28,502 nucleotides of DNA. Origin: a virus. Positions 12,984-21,282 of this stretch are shown here, piece by piece. Position numbers and translations under genes: made by a program. Each line of letters opens with the position of its first letter. Within the stretch, counting starts at the first letter, position 1. The notes beneath the pieces are model-generated. The model had not been told where the DNA came from. It searched no databases and saw only the letters and a list, made by a program, of their open reading frames with translations. The DNA is taken from positions 1 to 28,502 of IMG/VR virus record IMGVR_UViG_3300000234_000020; one strand, written 5' to 3'.

Positions 12984-14039
12984 TCACCTCTCGAAGAAAA
13001 AGCCAAGCAAGTCGATATTGCCTGAGCCGGCCGCACTCATGCGGTAGTAAATAGATTGATTACGAGTCGGCAAATTGGTCACAACTCTCAACCCTACGCC
13101 AACACTCGTAATCTCAACACTGACAGTACCCAGAAATATGCCCGCGCCGGCAGGTGTAGTGACGTAAAGCATTGCGCCAGACACCGTGACAGGCGATGCG
13201 TTTGCCAGTGATATAGCAGTCCACGTTGTTGCCGTACCGTCAATCAGCACCCGCCGCATATTAATGAATACTGAAGTTACCCAAGCAACATAATTTGTGA
13301 TCGGATTGTGGTCGAAATCGTACAGATTTCCGCTGTCATCCGTCCGCACACTGCCTATATACCGCCTGCTTGTGTTACCGTTTTTCGTCCGCGCCACCCC
13401 GAAATATGGACTGGCTGGCGCAGTCGTCACAATCTCAACGTCGGGTGCGCCACTGTTGAGATACAGATAAATGTGGTACCAACTGTTCCCCGACAGCGAT
13501 AATGACGATTTTGTTATTGCCGAAGCAACATTGATTAATGTGCCATCAGGCAAAACAGCGTATCCCGACTCGATAGTTAATGCAGTCCCACTAACCCGTA
13601 GCATTTTCAGACCGCTCAAGGCGTTCAATGGATACGTCGGAGACGTTCCTGCCACATGCCACGCCGCGCCGTCTGACACAAACATCGCGCTCCCCCCCGG
13701 CGCGATGTTGTCAAATCCGGCGGGCATGAGCAAGGAATGGGTATCGCTGGCATTGACGATAAAAAAGGGATGATTGTCTGCCCCAAACGCAGGAAATGTT
13801 ATAGCGCGATTTGCCCCGCTTGGAGTAAGCCGCTGTACTGGTAAATCGGTATTGAGTAATGCCCGTGTTGCACTAATTGTTTCTGTGTTGGTAAAGCCTG
13901 GGATAAGCGGTGAAAGCTGTATCATTTCGATAAAGCCGGTATCGGGGGTGCCGCCCATGTCGTTTACAGCGCGGATACGTTCTGTGCCATCAAAGGTGAC
14001 AATGTGATTGTTTTCTGCGGATAGTTTTAGGTCTGCCAT
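12984..14039 (-). CDS. Tail fibre / receptor-binding-type structural protein
   Basis: A protein of 351 residues, almost entirely beta-rich and low in cysteine, with many T, S, N and G. It has an N-terminal part (about 1-130) with the SDGAAWHVAG turn often seen in tail proteins, a middle (about 145-240) resembling the SYYHIYLYLNSG and RTKNGNTSRRYIGSVRTDDSGNLY type of fibre domain, and a C-terminal strand region ending in FFFER. It probably binds the host surface. Its ATG overlaps the stop of the 976-residue tail gene (TAATG). Few iterated motif copies occur in it. Confidence 0.6.
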   Translation of the reverse strand: MADLKLSAENNHIVTFDGTERIRAVNDMGGTPDTGFIEMIQLSPLIPGFTNTETISATRALLNTDLPVQRLTPSGANRAITFPAFGADNHPFFIVNASDTHSLLMPAGFDNIAPGGSAMFVSDGAAWHVAGTSPTYPLNALSGLKMLRVSGTALTIESGYAVLPDGTLINVASAITKSSLSLSGNSWYHIYLYLNSGAPDVEIVTTAPASPYFGVARTKNGNTSRRYIGSVRTDDSGNLYDFDHNPITNYVAWVTSVFINMRRVLIDGTATTWTAISLANASPVTVSGAMLYVTTPAGAGIFLGTVSVEITSVGVGLRVVTNLPTRNQSIYYRMSAAGSGNIDLLGFFFER

Positions 14040-16969
14040 TATGGGATGCTCCCTTGAATTGATACACTTGCATAAATCCAGTTTTTACCGGATGCTGAAA
14101 TAGTCCAGCCGGTAGAAACTGACGCGGCTCCCGGCTTTGTGCTGGTTAAGCCTGCCCAGTTGCTATCTGCCGAAGCGTTCATCCGTTGCGTCTGACCGGC
14201 GGTTGGTATACACGTTGTGTCGCTGCCTTTTTCGATTGCTAGGATGTCGAAAACAATATCGGTTGATACGCTATCGATTGTTAGCGCCGGTCCCGTTCCT
14301 GTCCCGGTTGTCTGGTCAAAATTTCGGAATGGGTAAATCTGATCCGCGCCAAAGAATGAGATTGCGTTGACTTCAAACCAATCGTTAGCCGGGATGGTTA
14401 CAACTACATTGGCAGTACCAACCGGAGGAGCCGGTAAGTACCATAACTCGAACTGCGGATAGTTATTGTTGTCGTAACGGTTTTTGTAATACCGTCTCAG
14501 GCTTTCGCCGCCATAGGTGACAGAAGTCGCATTGTTGAAAGCACGCTTTGAGATTGCGACAATAAGCATCCGGTCATTACCGGCGCTTATTGTGTGCGCA
14601 AAAGTGGAGGTAGTACCGTTGGCAGTTGTGGCAACAGATGAGGCGTCAACGGTCACGGTATTTCGCGCCCCGTCAAACGGATGAAAATAAATAGGCGTCC
14701 CAGATGGATTACCGGCATAACCGTAAATGTTATCTACCGGCTTCATATCCGAGTTATACAAGTCTGTCCAGTTCAGCCATTTTGTTTTAGTGTTCAGCGG
14801 CCAGAAAACAACGCCGGTAGTCTGAGTGGTGGTATCGTCCTTACCGGCTGCGTATAACTCGCTCACATTTGCCGCGCTTAAGATGCGATTATAGATGCGC
14901 GGGTTGACGACTTGCATATTTAGATAGACCGTAGGGGTCATTTGTGAAAAACCGACCTGCATACCAAGTCCGCCATCCATCGCCGAAAAGTATAAAGCGT
15001 CAGGGTCTATTATTGCATCTGGTATGGCAACTTCTGCACCGTCAATATACATTTTAGGCTTTGTTCGCTCATTTACGCTACCATCATGCGTAATAACAAC
15101 CTGATGCCAATCATTAGCCGACACGGGCGTAGCATGTTGCCATTCGCCAACATCTAAATCACCTCCCATTATTCCATCGGTATAAGAGCGTCTGTAAAAA
15201 ATCTTTTGCTCCTGAATGCCAATTGCCCAACTATATCGGGTTGCAACAATAGGATGCCATTCCAACCCGAAAAAATGAAAATATCCAGTAGATGGGGATG
15301 ATTTGTAATTCAACCATACGCTCATGCTGTATTGTTTCATCGGTATAAGCGCGGGGTCGTGATGATAGGTTACTGCCTTGAAATTTTCGCTAACTTCCAT
15401 GCCCAGCATTGATAAACCAAGCCGTAAGGATAGCATTGCCTTTGTTGTCCAACTAAACATGATAAGTCTGCCTTTCTCAATTTTCCACTCACGGCCACAA
15501 ATATAGTGATAGCCATCAATAGCCGCAAGAGTTGATTTTAGTCTAATCAAATCTCCAGTTCCGAGGTTGAGAAATGCGCCCATCATATTTGGGGATTGAT
15601 TAGCTATTGCGTATATACGATCTATGCGCGTTTCGGGTTCACGGTCAAACTCTACAATTGCGCTCGAGGCCAGTTCGGCCACCATCAAAGTTTTCTGATA
15701 TTTCTGGTGCAGAGTTTTTCCGTTGACGCCGTTATCCTGTATTGATTGTAATGCACTTTCAGTATGCTCAATAGGATTATAAGTATAAATCCCATAACCC
15801 CGGCAATTGAACTGATACAGCCAGGCCGAAGTACCAGAATTTGATACTACATGAGTAAAACCTTCAGTACCGTAGCTCGCAACAACGCTTATATTAGCCG
15901 TGTAGTTTGTTCCCGTCCCGTCTTGGTTGACAGCCGCCAAATAATCCGTAGTAGCAACAGGGTCGATCATGTTCTGCGCGTTGATTGGCGCACCGCCGTT
16001 GGGATCTGCGTAATACCCTTTTATCGTGATAGAGCCGCCGCCCGGTACTTGGATCGGCTGCGCGAGGCTAAATAAAATCTGTGGGCTTGTGTCAACGCTG
16101 CGCGGATAGGCGAAATTCCCCAGGCGATTTAGTAAATTATCACCGTGAGAAATGTCAGCAGAGATAAAGGTATTGTCACCATCAAATGTTCCAGTTTCCC
16201 AATTTTCACAGAGTTCATACCCGCCATCCTCGCGCAATTCATACCCGCCATCCTCGCGGAGTTCAATACCGGCATCTTCGATAAATTCATCAAAGGTTGT
16301 TTCAGCCCGCAAGCCGTTGCGCCGGTGATGATTTTCGAGTACTAACGTTCCGCCGTAAGTTGTGTCATGGCGCATGTAGACATAGCCCATCTCAGCGAGT
16401 GCGGATTTTGCTAATTCTGAATAGGCTTTAGTCTTACTGGTCACGGTATCAAAAACTGTTGGAAATGTAAAAACGCCGGTATCAAGGGATACGGCCTGCG
16501 GTGCTATCGGCGTGTATAAGAGCGTTTGAGTTATTACCTCGTCCGCTGTTTTGTCGGTCAAAATGCCAGGGTTTACAATCGGGTGTTTACTGGCAAAATC
16601 AAACCAATCCAAGCAGGTTACGCTTACCGTTGGCATTCCCTTTTGACGCGGATCAATCTCAATCCCGCCCGGCGTAGCGATGCGCCCAAATATCGGGTAG
16701 TTTTGCGTCTTGTAGGTAAACACAATCTTGACCGGGATACCAACATGCCAACCCGATAACGCGGAGGCATGGCCGGGGCTGTACTTGCCTGTAAAGTTTT
16801 TGAGCGTAAACGAAAACTCGCCAACATCGGCCACCCTGTCTACCGGCGAATTTGTTGCAAACCCATCACGCCCAGCAACAGAGCCGGTAATAACGTCGGC
16901 TGTTATGTCGGTCCAAACGCTATTGAGATACGCCCAAACCGCATAAACCAAGTCGGTTACATGTGTCAT
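14039..16969 (-). CDS. Large tail tip protein with LamG-like and C-terminal sandwich domains
   Basis: A protein of 976 residues. The N-terminus (about 1-130: VWTDITADVITG, then EFSFTLKNFTGKYSPG, and VSVTCLDWFDFAS) looks like the tail-tip/distal-tail or Tal-hub region of siphophages. Residues about 231-255 contain three tandem copies of an ELREDGGY-like unit. Residues about 545-725 form a LamG/concanavalin-type jelly roll (SMSVWLNY, NDWHQVVITHDGS, MYIDGAEV, and RIYNRILSAANVSELYAAG), a carbohydrate-binding fold common in phage adhesion. The C-terminal about 200 residues (TSVTYGGESL, WYLPAPPVG) are a further beta-sandwich. It probably combines tail-tip structure and host-glycan recognition. It is coupled to the tape-measure gene (TAATG). 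Confidence 0.75.
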   Translation of the reverse strand: MTHVTDLVYAVWAYLNSVWTDITADVITGSVAGRDGFATNSPVDRVADVGEFSFTLKNFTGKYSPGHASALSGWHVGIPVKIVFTYKTQNYPIFGRIATPGGIEIDPRQKGMPTVSVTCLDWFDFASKHPIVNPGILTDKTADEVITQTLLYTPIAPQAVSLDTGVFTFPTVFDTVTSKTKAYSELAKSALAEMGYVYMRHDTTYGGTLVLENHHRRNGLRAETTFDEFIEDAGIELREDGGYELREDGGYELCENWETGTFDGDNTFISADISHGDNLLNRLGNFAYPRSVDTSPQILFSLAQPIQVPGGGSITIKGYYADPNGGAPINAQNMIDPVATTDYLAAVNQDGTGTNYTANISVVASYGTEGFTHVVSNSGTSAWLYQFNCRGYGIYTYNPIEHTESALQSIQDNGVNGKTLHQKYQKTLMVAELASSAIVEFDREPETRIDRIYAIANQSPNMMGAFLNLGTGDLIRLKSTLAAIDGYHYICGREWKIEKGRLIMFSWTTKAMLSLRLGLSMLGMEVSENFKAVTYHHDPALIPMKQYSMSVWLNYKSSPSTGYFHFFGLEWHPIVATRYSWAIGIQEQKIFYRRSYTDGIMGGDLDVGEWQHATPVSANDWHQVVITHDGSVNERTKPKMYIDGAEVAIPDAIIDPDALYFSAMDGGLGMQVGFSQMTPTVYLNMQVVNPRIYNRILSAANVSELYAAGKDDTTTQTTGVVFWPLNTKTKWLNWTDLYNSDMKPVDNIYGYAGNPSGTPIYFHPFDGARNTVTVDASSVATTANGTTSTFAHTISAGNDRMLIVAISKRAFNNATSVTYGGESLRRYYKNRYDNNNYPQFELWYLPAPPVGTANVVVTIPANDWFEVNAISFFGADQIYPFRNFDQTTGTGTGPALTIDSVSTDIVFDILAIEKGSDTTCIPTAGQTQRMNASADSNWAGLTSTKPGAASVSTGWTISASGKNWIYASVSIQGSIP
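16200..16276 (-). repeat. Tandem 24-bp repeats coding ELREDGGY units
   Basis: Three in-frame units read on the minus strand as IELREDGGYELREDGGYELC; two are nearly identical at the nucleotide level and the flanking ones are diverged. They sit inside the tail-tip gene, between its N-terminal hub-like part and the following strand-rich region. Confidence 0.8.
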
Positions 16970-18618
16970 TATTGGCCTACCGATTGCAAACCAGTGAGGA
17001 AGGCGCGCGCGAGACGATTTTCGTCAACCATCTTCTTATTGATTAGCTCCTGCAAGAGTGCATCTGTGCGGCTTTCCCGGTTGGCCTGTGTGATCGTGAC
17101 AGTCTCGCCACCACTCGCAGTATTCCCGCCGGGCATCATAAAACTCTCGTTACCACCACCAAACGGGATTGTAAACGAACCGCCGCCCGCGTGGGGGGTT
17201 GATTGATTTGCGTACTGGTACGCATAGCCACCCGGTAAGGTTTGCGGATCAACGCCAGATGTCGAGAAAATGAAATTGATATTTCTCTGAGTTGGGATCG
17301 CGTTGATTGACTGCGTGATTTTGTCGGCTTCACTCCACGCGGCTTTGGCCTTTGCTACAACATCTTCAGACCACAAACCCCAGGCCACTTGCTGATCGGC
17401 AAACGCGGCAAACTCGTTCTCTGTCCAACCATCGCGGGCAAGGTTTTGAGCGAGTATGTCTGAGATAAACTGTAACGTTTGTTTCTCGCGCTCTTTGGCG
17501 AGATCGGCTTCAGCCTGCTTGATTTCATCTAACTTTTTTAGCGAACCCTGGATCTGTTCACTCTGTTCCCAATAACCTTGAGCGCGAAACTTGGCTAAAT
17601 CCTGCTCGGCCTGGATGCGCTGATCGTTCAAACTCTGTGACTTTTCGGTGTAGCTTTCTTCGGCTGACTGAATGCTATTTATCAACCCAATGCGCCCGGA
17701 GAGTACTTCCGATAATGCCTTTGCGGCTTCGGCGGCGGCTTTCTCTTTTTCTTCGAGCTGCGCCTGAGTATCGGCCAGGGTAACGGATGCAAACGTTGCA
17801 TCTTCCATTGCTTCTGTGTTCTGGGCGTACGCTTCCTTGATGTCATTTATGAGCATTACCAGACCTACCGGCGCAATTGCCCGGAGTAGGTCTTTCCACT
17901 CAAAACCGGCTTTGATATTGTTGTTTATGCTTGTAACCACAGCAGCGAAAATGGGTAACAATCCCATCGAAAGAGTAACCTTCAACCCTTCGATGCTATC
18001 ATTCCACTCGTCAATCGCCAGGCGCGCCTGTTCTGCACTATCAATCTGATCTTGTGACAGAATTAGACTTTGACTGACGGCGGCGGCTTGCGCTCGTAAT
18101 GCCACGCTGCCCTGGTCAAGTGCCTTTGCCCACTGCAAACCACCACGCCCCAAGTTCTCAATGATAAAAGCGTTTTTCTCTTCGGCTGAGTTGAGAGAGC
18201 GGTATTGATCGCTAAGTTTTGCAAGAGTGTCAATGTTGGGGGCCAAGCCGTTTTTTGTAAGAGCGCGAGTAGCTGCGAGGGCTTCTTCGGCGCTGATTTC
18301 GTAATCGTCAAGCACCTGTATAAATCGGCTTGTCTCTTCGGCGCTCTCTCCCCCGGCGCGTACCATATTATCAACGGTCATAGCGTATTCAATACCCGTC
18401 TCAATTACATCTTTGAGCGCAAGCCCCACGCCGACAAGCACACCAATAAGAGCGGCGTTTGTAGACAAAAAGCCCGTCATTTTCTCACGGGCATTTTCAA
18501 GACCTGGTGCAAGCGCCTTAGATTGCTTTGTAGTCTCGCCGAGGGATTTATTAACCTTCTCAATTACAGGCGTCCCGTCGTCTTTTACGCTAAAACGGAT
18601 TAGGATTTCATCTACCAT
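16969..18618 (-). CDS. Tape measure protein
   Basis: 549 residues from the preferred ATG at 18618, which has GAGGTG six bases upstream; a GTG at 18627 is the alternative. It has the expected layout: a helical N-terminus, hydrophobic segments near residues 55-75 (AALIGVLVGVGLALKDVI) and 220-235, a long charged coiled-coil region about 270-385 (LEEKEKAAAEAAKALSE to LAKEREKQTLQF) and a glycine-rich C-terminus before a helical end. Tape-measure length sets tail length at about 0.15 nm per residue, which predicts a short tail of about 80 nm. It follows the G and T chaperone frames and overlaps the T stop by seven bases, the standard siphovirus arrangement. Confidence 0.9.
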   Translation of the reverse strand: MVDEILIRFSVKDDGTPVIEKVNKSLGETTKQSKALAPGLENAREKMTGFLSTNAALIGVLVGVGLALKDVIETGIEYAMTVDNMVRAGGESAEETSRFIQVLDDYEISAEEALAATRALTKNGLAPNIDTLAKLSDQYRSLNSAEEKNAFIIENLGRGGLQWAKALDQGSVALRAQAAAVSQSLILSQDQIDSAEQARLAIDEWNDSIEGLKVTLSMGLLPIFAAVVTSINNNIKAGFEWKDLLRAIAPVGLVMLINDIKEAYAQNTEAMEDATFASVTLADTQAQLEEKEKAAAEAAKALSEVLSGRIGLINSIQSAEESYTEKSQSLNDQRIQAEQDLAKFRAQGYWEQSEQIQGSLKKLDEIKQAEADLAKEREKQTLQFISDILAQNLARDGWTENEFAAFADQQVAWGLWSEDVVAKAKAAWSEADKITQSINAIPTQRNINFIFSTSGVDPQTLPGGYAYQYANQSTPHAGGGSFTIPFGGGNESFMMPGGNTASGGETVTITQANRESRTDALLQELINKKMVDENRLARAFLTGLQSVGQ

Positions 18619-18887
18619 GCAAGACACCTCATTTCACGAATTTTGGCTACGATCTCAAACTGGCCGGGGTTGCGCTCTGCCCACTGTGCAAATCGGGTAG
18701 AGCCTGCCTGATATGATTTTACAGCACGATAGATATTCAGGCAAGCGCCCCACCTTCTGAGCTTTCGAACCGGGATTGTGCCAGGATATAAAGCGGATGC
18801 GCCCCAAATCTCAGCTTGAAACGCTTCTGCTAATTCTGGCGGCGGCGGATTTTCGTCACTATCTTCTGCATAATCCGCCGTCGCCAA
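18612..18887 (-). CDS. Tail assembly chaperone T part, made by -1 frameshift
   Basis: This frame has no normal start: the first residues are encoded by TTG GCG ACG and no ribosome site is seen. It is open upstream to the slippery site and therefore joins the G frame after a -1 shift, giving a GT fusion of about 235 residues (18612-19315). The T part is acidic and proline-rich at first (DSDENPPPP), then helical with WGASALYPG and VKSYQAGS. In siphophages G and GT bind the tape measure and recruit tail tube subunits and are absent from the virion. The relative position and size agree. Confidence 0.75.
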   Translation of the reverse strand: MATADYAEDSDENPPPPELAEAFQAEIWGASALYPGTIPVRKLRRWGACLNIYRAVKSYQAGSTRFAQWAERNPGQFEIVAKIREMRCLAW

Positions 18888-18889
18888 TA

Positions 18890-19315
18890 TTAGTTTTTTG
18901 GGATTTCGACCGCTTCCAAATAGATCACGCCGACCTTCTCAGCCAACCACGCCACGAGCCCCGGTTTCATTTTGTCAACGTCGCCCGCAACCATTACCGG
19001 CGCTTTTATCCAGCCCGCCGTGATTGCGGCCTTGACCATCATCCCGCGATTGCTTGACATGGTAAGCGTTTCGTTTGCTTCGAGCACTTCAACAGCGGCG
19101 GTGATGTTTTTCGCGGCTTCGGCAAAGATGACCAAGAGCGCCGGTAAGGATTGCGCCGTTACGTTAATCGTCTTTAGCTGCTCCATCGTTGCGCGTAAGT
19201 ATGGCTTGGCATCTTCCGACCGCAAGGCGCGGGCGGCGCGTTCCCACGCTTCCACGTGCTCTTGCAGCGGTTCGTCAATAATCTCAAACGCCTGTTTTCC
19301 CAGTGTGTAAATCAT
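18890..19315 (-). CDS. Tail assembly chaperone G
   Basis: A 141-residue protein between the tail tube gene and the tape measure, ending with the codons CCA AAA AAC TAA. Helical character, with EIIDEPLQEHVEAWERAARALRS-type segments at the start and a hydrophobic middle (LPALLVIFAEAAKNITAA). The position, size and slippery end identify it as the G product. It is predicted to be made in large excess over the frameshifted GT form and to chaperone the tape measure in the cytoplasm. Confidence 0.75.
   Translation of the reverse strand: MIYTLGKQAFEIIDEPLQEHVEAWERAARALRSEDAKPYLRATMEQLKTINVTAQSLPALLVIFAEAAKNITAAVEVLEANETLTMSSNRGMMVKAAITAGWIKAPVMVAGDVDKMKPGLVAWLAEKVGVIYLEAVEIPKN
18893..18899 (-). promoter_or_regulatory. 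A AAA AAC slippery heptamer for -1 frameshifting
   Basis: On the minus strand the last codons of G read CCA AAA AAC TAA. The heptamer A AAA AAC is in the correct phase (X XXY YYZ), directly before the stop. A -1 slip gives CTA ATA TTG GCG, which continues into the T frame without a stop. Confidence 0.75.
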
Positions 19316-19318
19316 AGG

Positions 19319-19714
19319 TTATACGGTGGTCGGGGTGACTGCGCCATTAACACGCAACGAGATGGTGATTGCGGTCATCTGGTTATGCGTGATCGGATCG
19401 CTCACGGATGTGACAAAGGCCTGAGCGTTGCGCTTCGGCTTGCCAGCGGTTGCGCCCTGCGGCCAAAACTCGGCGGTCGCTTCGGCGGTCGTTACTTCCA
19501 TCGCGGCGCGAATGGTGCCAGCAACATCATCCCAGGCATTGACTGTGATGGTCGAAGAACGCTCGCTCGGGTAAAATTCTTTATCAAGCTGGTTTGCACC
19601 GGTCGCTTCGAGTTCATCACGAGTACGCGGCCAGTCAACAGATACCAGCGTTCCGGCGGGGAAGGTGAAGCCGCCGAACTTGAAAGCCATGTTTTTTCCG
19701 TCAAACTTTGCCAT
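19319..19714 (-). CDS. Major tail (tube) protein
   Basis: A 131-residue protein just upstream of the G/T chaperone genes. Its beta-rich sequence (MAFKFGGFTFPAGTLVSVDWPR near the start, then TITVNAWDD and AQAFVTSVSDPITHNQ with a strand-rich end) fits the single-domain tail tube fold of siphophages; EGSR-like loops (YPSERSSTITV) match that fold. It polymerises around the tape measure into the tail tube. AGGAACC lies upstream of the ATG. Confidence 0.75.
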   Translation of the reverse strand: MAKFDGKNMAFKFGGFTFPAGTLVSVDWPRTRDELEATGANQLDKEFYPSERSSTITVNAWDDVAGTIRAAMEVTTAEATAEFWPQGATAGKPKRNAQAFVTSVSDPITHNQMTAITISLRVNGAVTPTTV

Positions 19715-19726
19715 TTTTCAGGTTCC

Positions 19727-20095
19727 TTATTGGGGCAGGGAAACAACGCCAAACTTAACGTCTGTGGTGGATGCTTCGAGGTAGACGTTGCCGTCGGTCT
19801 GTACCCAACCCTCACGTGAGAACGGGCCGAAAACGGCATACTCACCCGCGCCGATACTGTACGCGGTAATGTCGCCGGTACGGTTGTTTTTTGGATCTGC
19901 AACAGAGTTGATCGTCACGGTGCCAGCACCAGCGCCGGTATTGTGGGCAAATACCAAATCTTTGCCACTGGCAGAAAATTGGGCTTTATTCACCAAGACG
20001 GTGACAACCATCGCCACGTCCAACGAATTGGCTGTAGGTTGGATTGCCGGGAAATTGCCAGGAGCGGCGGTTTTTACAAGTGTCAAACGTGCCAT
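19727..20095 (-). CDS. Virion-associated small protein, possible tail/head decoration
   Basis: A 122-residue strand-rich protein. The middle (HNTGAGAGTVTINSVADP) and end (IGAGEYAVFGPFSREGWVQTDGNVYLEASTTDVKFGVV) show the pattern of a small beta-barrel module that is common beside phage tail tube genes, sometimes called a minor structural or decoration protein. It may duplicate a tube-like fold or coat the tail. No enzyme motif is present. Confidence 0.55.
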   Translation of the reverse strand: MARLTLVKTAAPGNFPAIQPTANSLDVAMVVTVLVNKAQFSASGKDLVFAHNTGAGAGTVTINSVADPKNNRTGDITAYSIGAGEYAVFGPFSREGWVQTDGNVYLEASTTDVKFGVVSLPQ

Positions 20096-20110
20096 CTGAT
20101 TACCTCTTTC

Positions 20111-20557
20111 TTAGGTATAAATGTCGGTACGAATTGTGATAATTTCGCGGCGAAATGTGCGCCCGCCTTCGTCAACGATCATATCAGGATCGGACATGCC
20201 AACGATTGTTAGCCTGCTCCAATCGGATGTCTCTTGGTTGCCGTTGAATAAGTCACATAACGTCTTTTCTGTGTCATCAATTTCATCTTCGCTATTTTCG
20301 GCCGTCCAACTATTACCGGTATCCTGGTAAAGCACGAACACATAAACGCGAAACTGAAAAGAGCTATCCGCCGTAACCTGGTCGGCGGCTTTCATCTCGC
20401 GCATACTGCCAACGGATGAGACAACGATGTTACGCGCCTTCGACAAGTTTTCGACCGTCTTGTAGGCAAACACGTCCCACGTTGCGCCGAAAGCGGTATC
20501 AATCAACGCGGCAACGGCTTTTCTGATCGTCTTGCGATTGGTTGCGCTACTTGGCAT
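20111..20557 (-). CDS. Tail terminator / tail completion protein
   Basis: A 148-residue protein. The helical N-terminus (TIRKAVAALIDTAFG) leads into alternating strands (IVVSSVGS, FQFRVYVFVLYQ), a charged helix (ENSEDEIDDTEKTLCDLF) and strands ending REIITIRTDIY. This is the usual pattern of ring-forming tail terminators, which cap the tube at the head side. The position between the neck and tube genes supports it. It overlaps the gp10-like gene by 11 bases. Confidence 0.65.
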   Translation of the reverse strand: MPSSATNRKTIRKAVAALIDTAFGATWDVFAYKTVENLSKARNIVVSSVGSMREMKAADQVTADSSFQFRVYVFVLYQDTGNSWTAENSEDEIDDTEKTLCDLFNGNQETSDWSRLTIVGMSDPDMIVDEGGRTFRREIITIRTDIYT

Positions 20558-20966
20558 ATAACACCGCGTTCCTGATTGTATCTTTTGCGCGCTCGACTAC
20601 TTGCTCGCCTATTTCGGATATAGTCCGGTCATAAAAGGCATGTTCACCACCGTGCGCGTTTTCGTAAATACCATAGATTACCGGCTTATTTTTCGTTTTC
20701 GTCCTGCGAGGCGAGACACTTTTAGGGTCGATACTCACTGTCCCTTGCAGTTCGTCTATGTCCATCCGATGAGACGATTTGAGCGCACCACCGCCGGTAT
20801 ACTTGCCCACGTGCGTAATCTGGGTCGCGTACCTGTGCAGACTGATAATCGCATCCTTGACGGCTTGACCGGCTGCACCTTCGGGCCTGACAGCGGCGAT
20901 ACGGCGATTATTCCGCTCCTGCGCTTTTTGGATACCCTGGATTGACAACTCTGGTTTATACGCCAT
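20547..20966 (-). CDS. HK97 gp10-like neck/tail-completion protein
   Basis: 139 residues from ATG 20966, which has GAGGAT upstream; the ORF extension to 21035 is not supported. The C-terminal motif IYENAHGGEHAFYDRTISEIGEQVV is the family signature (G-x-E...A-x-G...H-x-F-x-x-R/T). The N-terminal half is a basic helical region (IQKAQERNNRRIAAVRPEGA). Family members join the head connector to the tail terminator. It overlaps the head-closure gene by 11 bases. Confidence 0.75.
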   Translation of the reverse strand: MAYKPELSIQGIQKAQERNNRRIAAVRPEGAAGQAVKDAIISLHRYATQITHVGKYTGGGALKSSHRMDIDELQGTVSIDPKSVSPRRTKTKNKPVIYGIYENAHGGEHAFYDRTISEIGEQVVERAKDTIRNAVLYAK

Positions 20967-21282
20967 TGCGGAGATCCTCAACGATGATGCGCAAGCGGGT
21001 ATCAGCGGACGGGAGCCAATGCCATTTCTCGACATGGTAAATAGGATACTTCACCGCGCCGATTACCAGCTTATCGCCCTTGCGTATATCCGGCGCATCC
21101 TGCAGGCAGGTTTCCCAAGTCACATGCGGGGTATTGATTTCGAGCCGTTGTTTAGTCTCAGCATCTACCGGCGCAAGTGGGGTTATTTTCAGCCCCGAAA
21201 GATTTGCAACAAAGCCGGTAAGAGATGCGCGCTCGGTTGACGCCGTGACGGTGGTCATAGCCGCAAAGCTGTAATCAATCAT
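20956..21282 (-). CDS. Head closure / stopper protein
   Basis: A 108-residue protein with a beta-barrel-like pattern (KGDKLVIGAVKYPIYHVEKWHW) and a strand-rich end (RLRIIVEDLRNG). The KGDKL...Y-x-V-x-x-W layout is typical of head-tail joining stoppers such as those adjacent to gp10-like proteins. Its place between the adaptor and gp10 genes fits. It overlaps the adaptor gene by eight bases. Confidence 0.65.
   Translation of the reverse strand: MIDYSFAAMTTVTASTERASLTGFVANLSGLKITPLAPVDAETKQRLEINTPHVTWETCLQDAPDIRKGDKLVIGAVKYPIYHVEKWHWLPSADTRLRIIVEDLRNGV

Noticed and set aside
12953-13054. Rightward 33-codon frame with GGGAGAAGG upstream of ATG
   Set aside because: It lies opposite the end of the tail fibre gene, is basic and cysteine-rich without pattern, and has no promoter; the purine-rich upstream is probably chance.
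18619-18627. GTG start of the tape measure gene at 18627
   Set aside because: The ATG at 18618 has GAGGTG at proper spacing, while the GTG overlaps that same ribosome site.
20967-21035. N-terminal extension of the gp10-like gene to 21035
   Set aside because: The extension reads through the neighbouring gene in another frame, and ATG 20966 has its own GAGGAT site.
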